This document shows positions 61,549-64,000 of a stretch of DNA of 64,000 bases, piece after piece (within the stretch, counting starts at the first letter, position 1; each line of letters begins with the position of its first letter). The notes under the pieces are model-generated. The model worked only from the letters and a program-made list of their open reading frames with translations. It ran no database searches and was not told the DNA's origin. Position numbers and translations under genes: made by a program. The stretch comes from Streptomyces sp. 2131.1 (GTDB lineage Bacteria; Actinomycetota; Actinomycetes; Streptomycetales; Streptomycetaceae): NCBI RefSeq assembly GCF_900105515.1, contig NZ_FNSY01000001.1:7118001-7182000 (forward strand), given 5' to 3'.

Positions 61549-61594
61549 TCGGGAAGTATGACAAGCCTTGCAAGATACAAACGAAACGGCCTAG

Positions 61595-61939
61595 GTCGAC
61601 GGGGGGTCAGGAGCCCGGCCGTCCGCGGCCGTCGCGGCAAGTGATACCCGCAGGTGAGCCAGTGCGGGCAGCGCTTGCGGCCCGGTCGTGGGGCGTCGCC
61701 ACCGGGTCCCGATCTCCAAACGACGGACAACGGAGGTGGACGGGTAGGAAGACAAAGTGCGGCTGGACAGATCGATTGACGACGGGTAGACAAGCACACA
61801 GACTCCTGGCGAACACCGGTTCCCCTCGTCGCGGACCCGTCTACCAGGAGCTTCGGCATGTTGCACAGCAGCCCAACTCCGAGACATTGAACTCAGGTTG
61901 CAAAAGGCTGATCGTCAAAGATTCTGAAGGTGGGGGACT
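61595..61939. other. Stretch with second copy of the 24-bp repeat
   Basis: No gene supported. Positions 61835-61858 duplicate 57011-57034. Confidence 0.4.
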
Positions 61940-62125
61940 GTGAGCGTCAAGCTCTTCTTTCTCAGTGTGGGCCTCATGATACTCGCGGGCATCTTCTTCT
62001 TCTTCACCCTCGGCAGCTTCTTCGTCGAAAGAGAAAACCGGCGGATCGGTCAAGTCGCTCTGTGGTTCTGCCTGGGGTTGGCCAGTCTGGGATCTTCTCT
62101 CTATGTGATCGCCGCCATAACCTGA
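61940..62125 (+). CDS. Small two-helix membrane protein
   Basis: A 61-residue protein with two hydrophobic helices (LFFLSVGLMILAGIFFFFTL and VALWFCLGLASLGSSLYVIA) joined by a charged loop (VERENRRIG). GTG start behind GGTGGGGGA. Family unknown; the helix pair is convincing but function is not predictable. Confidence 0.5.
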   Translation: MSVKLFFLSVGLMILAGIFFFFTLGSFFVERENRRIGQVALWFCLGLASLGSSLYVIAAIT

Positions 62126-62199
62126 GTCCGAGATTCTCCCGCCAGCAAGTGGCGTCTCTGTCGAGGAACTCGTCCACGTGGTTCCTTGCGCAGGTCCTC

Positions 62200-62430
62200 C
62201 GTTCGCGGGCGACCGTATGCCATGGCAACTTTCACGTCGGCCAGGGGCTGACGACGGGTGAGGATCCGGTGCCAGTTACCGCGCCGTTGCCACCGGCGGA
62301 ACCGGTCGTAGTACCAGCCCCACGGAACGCCGGCCCGGACCCGAAACCGAATGCCGTCAATCAACCGCCGTAGAGACCAGACGGCCGGCCGCCCCGCCCA
62401 CTGTTCGCCCGTGCAATCACCTAGCCCCAT
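62200..62430 (-). pseudogene. IS5-family transposase N-terminal remnant
   Basis: GRPAVWSLRRLIDGIRFRVRAGVPW, then DRFRRWQRRGNWHRILTRRQPLADV, matches the N-terminal domain of another IS5-type transposase with a small internal deletion. No catalytic core remains. Confidence 0.6.
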
Positions 62431-62475
62431 GAACCGTGATCATCTACTGCTCAAGATCTACTTTCGATACACGGC

Positions 62476-63530
62476 CTAACGAGCTCGTGCACGGTAAGCG
62501 GTGGGACGTCGAGCGCGGATCGGCGATCAAGGTTGTGTGGTGGGGAACGCGACTCGCAGAGCGATCATCAGCGACCGGAGGATCACGGGCTTATCGGCCG
62601 CTGTGATTGCTGAACTCGTTGCTGAGGTCGGGCCGTTGTGGCGTGAGCGGCACCAGGCGAGGCTTGCGTCCCGGTCGCGGAAGCGTGCCGTGGGCGCTGG
62701 TGCGAAGCACCAGATGGTGTTCGTCGACCGGCTCTTGGCCACGCTCGTGCACCTTCGCCACGGGGTTACTCACGATGTGCTGGCCTGCTGGTTCGGTATG
62801 GACCGCTCGACCGTCACCCGGGCTGTCGGTGAGGTGCGGCCCCTGCTCGCCGAGCGAGGGTGCACCGTCAGCCCCGACGTGCGGCTGCGGACCCTGGCCG
62901 AGGTCGTGGAACATCTCGGGCAGGCCGGGAAGACCGGCATCATCGACGGCACCGAGATCCGGGTCCGCCGCCCGGCCGTCGGCCGCAAGGACCGGGACAA
63001 GTTCATCTCCGGCAAGAACAAGCAGAACGCAGTGAAGGCCATGGTCCTCACCGACGGGGACGGGCGGCTGCTGTTCTGCAGCCCGATGAGACCCGGAAGC
63101 TGCGCGGACGTCACCCACGCCCGCGAGTTAGGGCTGGTCAAGCTCCTGGCCGACGGGCCAGCGGTCGAGATCCTCGCCGATGCCGGCTACCAAGGCCTCG
63201 GAGCACAGACCGGCGGACGCATCGTGACGCCACCGCACCGCAAGTTCAAGAAAAACGCCCCGGACTGGTACGAGGAGATGCACGAGCGCCAGCGCAAGGC
63301 CCACTCCTCGCTCCGCATCCGGGTCGAGCACGGCATCGCCCACCTGAAGAACTGGCGAGCACTGGCACGTCACCTCGGCCGCCGCGAGCACATGGACGAC
63401 ACCGTCCAAGCCATCGCCGGCCTACTGTCCCAGCAACAAACCGCATACCGGATCCTGGCTCGGCAGACGTGAGCACCGAATGCCCCCGGCCCTTCGACGT
63501 CCCACCGCTTACCGTGCACAAGCTCGTTAG
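62476..63530 (+). mobile_element. Intact IS5-superfamily insertion sequence with 37-bp ends
   Basis: About 1,055 bp bounded by 37-bp inverted repeats (62476-62512 and 63494-63530, one mismatch; outermost bases CTAACGAGCT). It carries one intact transposase and has cut into the integrase-associated gene to its right. Confidence 0.85.
62537..63472 (+). CDS. DDE transposase (DDE_Tnp_4 type)
   Basis: About 311 residues: helix-turn-helix domain (HLRHGVTHDVLACWFGMDRSTVTRAVGEVRPLL), then GIIDGTEIRVRRP (Asp), EILADAGYQGLG (Asp) and RIRVEHGIAHLKNWRAL (Glu). All three catalytic acids are present in a single frame. GTG 62537 follows AAGG; a further in-frame start at 62501 lies within the terminal repeat and is less likely. 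Confidence 0.85.
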   Translation: MVGNATRRAIISDRRITGLSAAVIAELVAEVGPLWRERHQARLASRSRKRAVGAGAKHQMVFVDRLLATLVHLRHGVTHDVLACWFGMDRSTVTRAVGEVRPLLAERGCTVSPDVRLRTLAEVVEHLGQAGKTGIIDGTEIRVRRPAVGRKDRDKFISGKNKQNAVKAMVLTDGDGRLLFCSPMRPGSCADVTHARELGLVKLLADGPAVEILADAGYQGLGAQTGGRIVTPPHRKFKKNAPDWYEEMHERQRKAHSSLRIRVEHGIAHLKNWRALARHLGRREHMDDTVQAIAGLLSQQQTAYRILARQT

Positions 63531-63990
63531 TCCGCACACCAGCGCCTACGCGAAGGCGAGCAGGTCAGCGGCGCAGCGGCCGAGACCTACCGGCACCGCG
63601 TCCAAGCCGCCACTCGCTTCGCCGGCCGAGTCCTGCGCACCAAGCGGCACGCCACCACCATGCTCGCCAACCCCGGCCTTCAGATTTTTCCCCGGCAAGG
63701 GCATGATCTGCGTCCTGGACCCCAAGCGAGCAGCCTGCCGCCTGCGCAGCGAGGAGGACAGCACCCGCCGCACACCTGACCTCGACGACTGCCGCCCGAG
63801 CTGCGTCAACATTGCACGGACCGACCGCGACATTGAACAGATCCTCGTCCAGATCGAGCGGCTACGGCTGCTCGTTGACGACTCGCTGGCCCCCGCGTTC
63901 CGACACGCCCGCGAACAGCACGAGCTCGACCGCCTGGAGCACATATTCACCGCCCACGACCGCACCGGAGAACCCCACGAGGGCCACTGA
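63531..63990 (+). pseudogene. Integrase-associated plasmid-type protein, C-terminal part
   Basis: One frame gives AYAEGEQVSGAAAETYRHRVQAATRFAGRVLRTKRH and LANPGLQIF. At a T5C4 run (about 63685) it shifts to FPGKGMICVLDPKRAACRL, then LDDCRPSCVNIARTDRDIEQILVQIERL, ending at 63990. The joined sequence matches the C-terminal region of long proteins accompanying integrases on Streptomyces plasmids and integrative elements, with a conserved Cys cluster. Its N-terminus was removed by the IS. Confidence 0.6.
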
Positions 63991-64000
63991 CCGCGACGCC

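Larger units (their letters stand above)
59909..61590. mobile_element. IS5-family element with a passenger gene
   Basis: Ends GCCGTTTCGTTTGGATC (59909) and its inverse at 61590 (one mismatch in 17) are flanked by CTAG on both sides (59905-59908 and 61591-61594), the 4-bp target duplication typical of IS5-group elements. At 1,682 bp it is about twice the usual size because it also carries a 250-residue gene convergent with the transposase. Confidence 0.8.

Overview
The window is high-GC actinobacterial DNA, almost certainly Streptomyces. The signs are strong codon-position GC bias, many GTG (and one TTG) starts, GGAGG-type ribosome sites, long GC-rich hairpins used as terminators, and families typical of the genus: nSTAND ATPases, a tendamistat-like inhibitor, CspA-like proteins and ricin-tailed hydrolases. 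The mass of broken insertion sequences and recombinase scraps at both ends suggests an accessory region such as a chromosome arm or a linear plasmid. No tRNA, rRNA or CRISPR array was seen.

Layout. (1) 1-13,500: a mobile-element graveyard. It holds a partial integrase-like gene, a HIT protein with an altered triad, a patchwork of ligase, TnpB, TIGR03083-like and IS5 fragments, an IS-truncated HTH-nSTAND ATPase, an intact IS5-family element, and a polymorphic-toxin neighbourhood. That neighbourhood has an IS481-interrupted RHS gene ending in a deaminase-like toxin, an overlapping Imm10 gene, and orphan Imm35-like and SMI1/KNR4 genes. (2) 13,501-35,482: a long, almost fully intact metabolic island. 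It reads iolG, divergent GntR regulator, PiT/DUF47 phosphate carrier, secreted beta-propeller phytase, a divergent Fe(III)-type/AfuABC-like ABC importer, two paralogous HAD phosphatases, an inositol-monophosphatase-family enzyme, a Cof-type HAD, a metallo-beta-lactamase-fold hydrolase, a 28-codon ORF, an MgtC-like protein, then iolE-iolC-aldolase-iolB-iolD-mmsA. (3) 35,483-42,850: an integrase remnant, a cold-shock protein, a LysR/M4-metalloprotease pair, a secreted intradiol-dioxygenase-like protein and a 65-residue free-standing NusG KOW domain. (4) 43,109-45,097: a composite element carrying a PHP-domain hydrolase and an IS5-type transposase between identical 18-bp inverted repeats. (5) 45,224-54,723: a LacI-type sugar regulon (ABC importer, GH3 glycosidase, LacI regulator, secreted BNR/ricin protein) with four copies of the palindrome CGAAA-N3-TTTCG. 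(6) 54,900-64,000: more remnants, a tendamistat-family alpha-amylase inhibitor, an isochorismatase-family hydrolase, a small unknown protein gene with a perfect terminator, an IS5 element with a passenger gene, a second intact IS, and a broken integrase-associated gene at the right edge.

How the genes work together. The central island appears to encode one route. A secreted phytase would strip phosphates from phytate outside the cell. PiT/DUF47 would take up phosphate. The ABC importer, whose two-in-one permease and Fe(III)-like binding protein match the hexose-phosphate importer AfuABC, would bring in partly dephosphorylated inositol phosphates. Four or five intracellular phosphoesterases would release free inositol. 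IolG-E-D-B-C, the aldolase and MmsA would then degrade it. No IolT- or IatA-like free-inositol transporter is present, which fits import of a phosphorylated substrate. This dedicated phytate/inositol-phosphate pathway is inferred from gene content and order and is the most interesting candidate system in the window.
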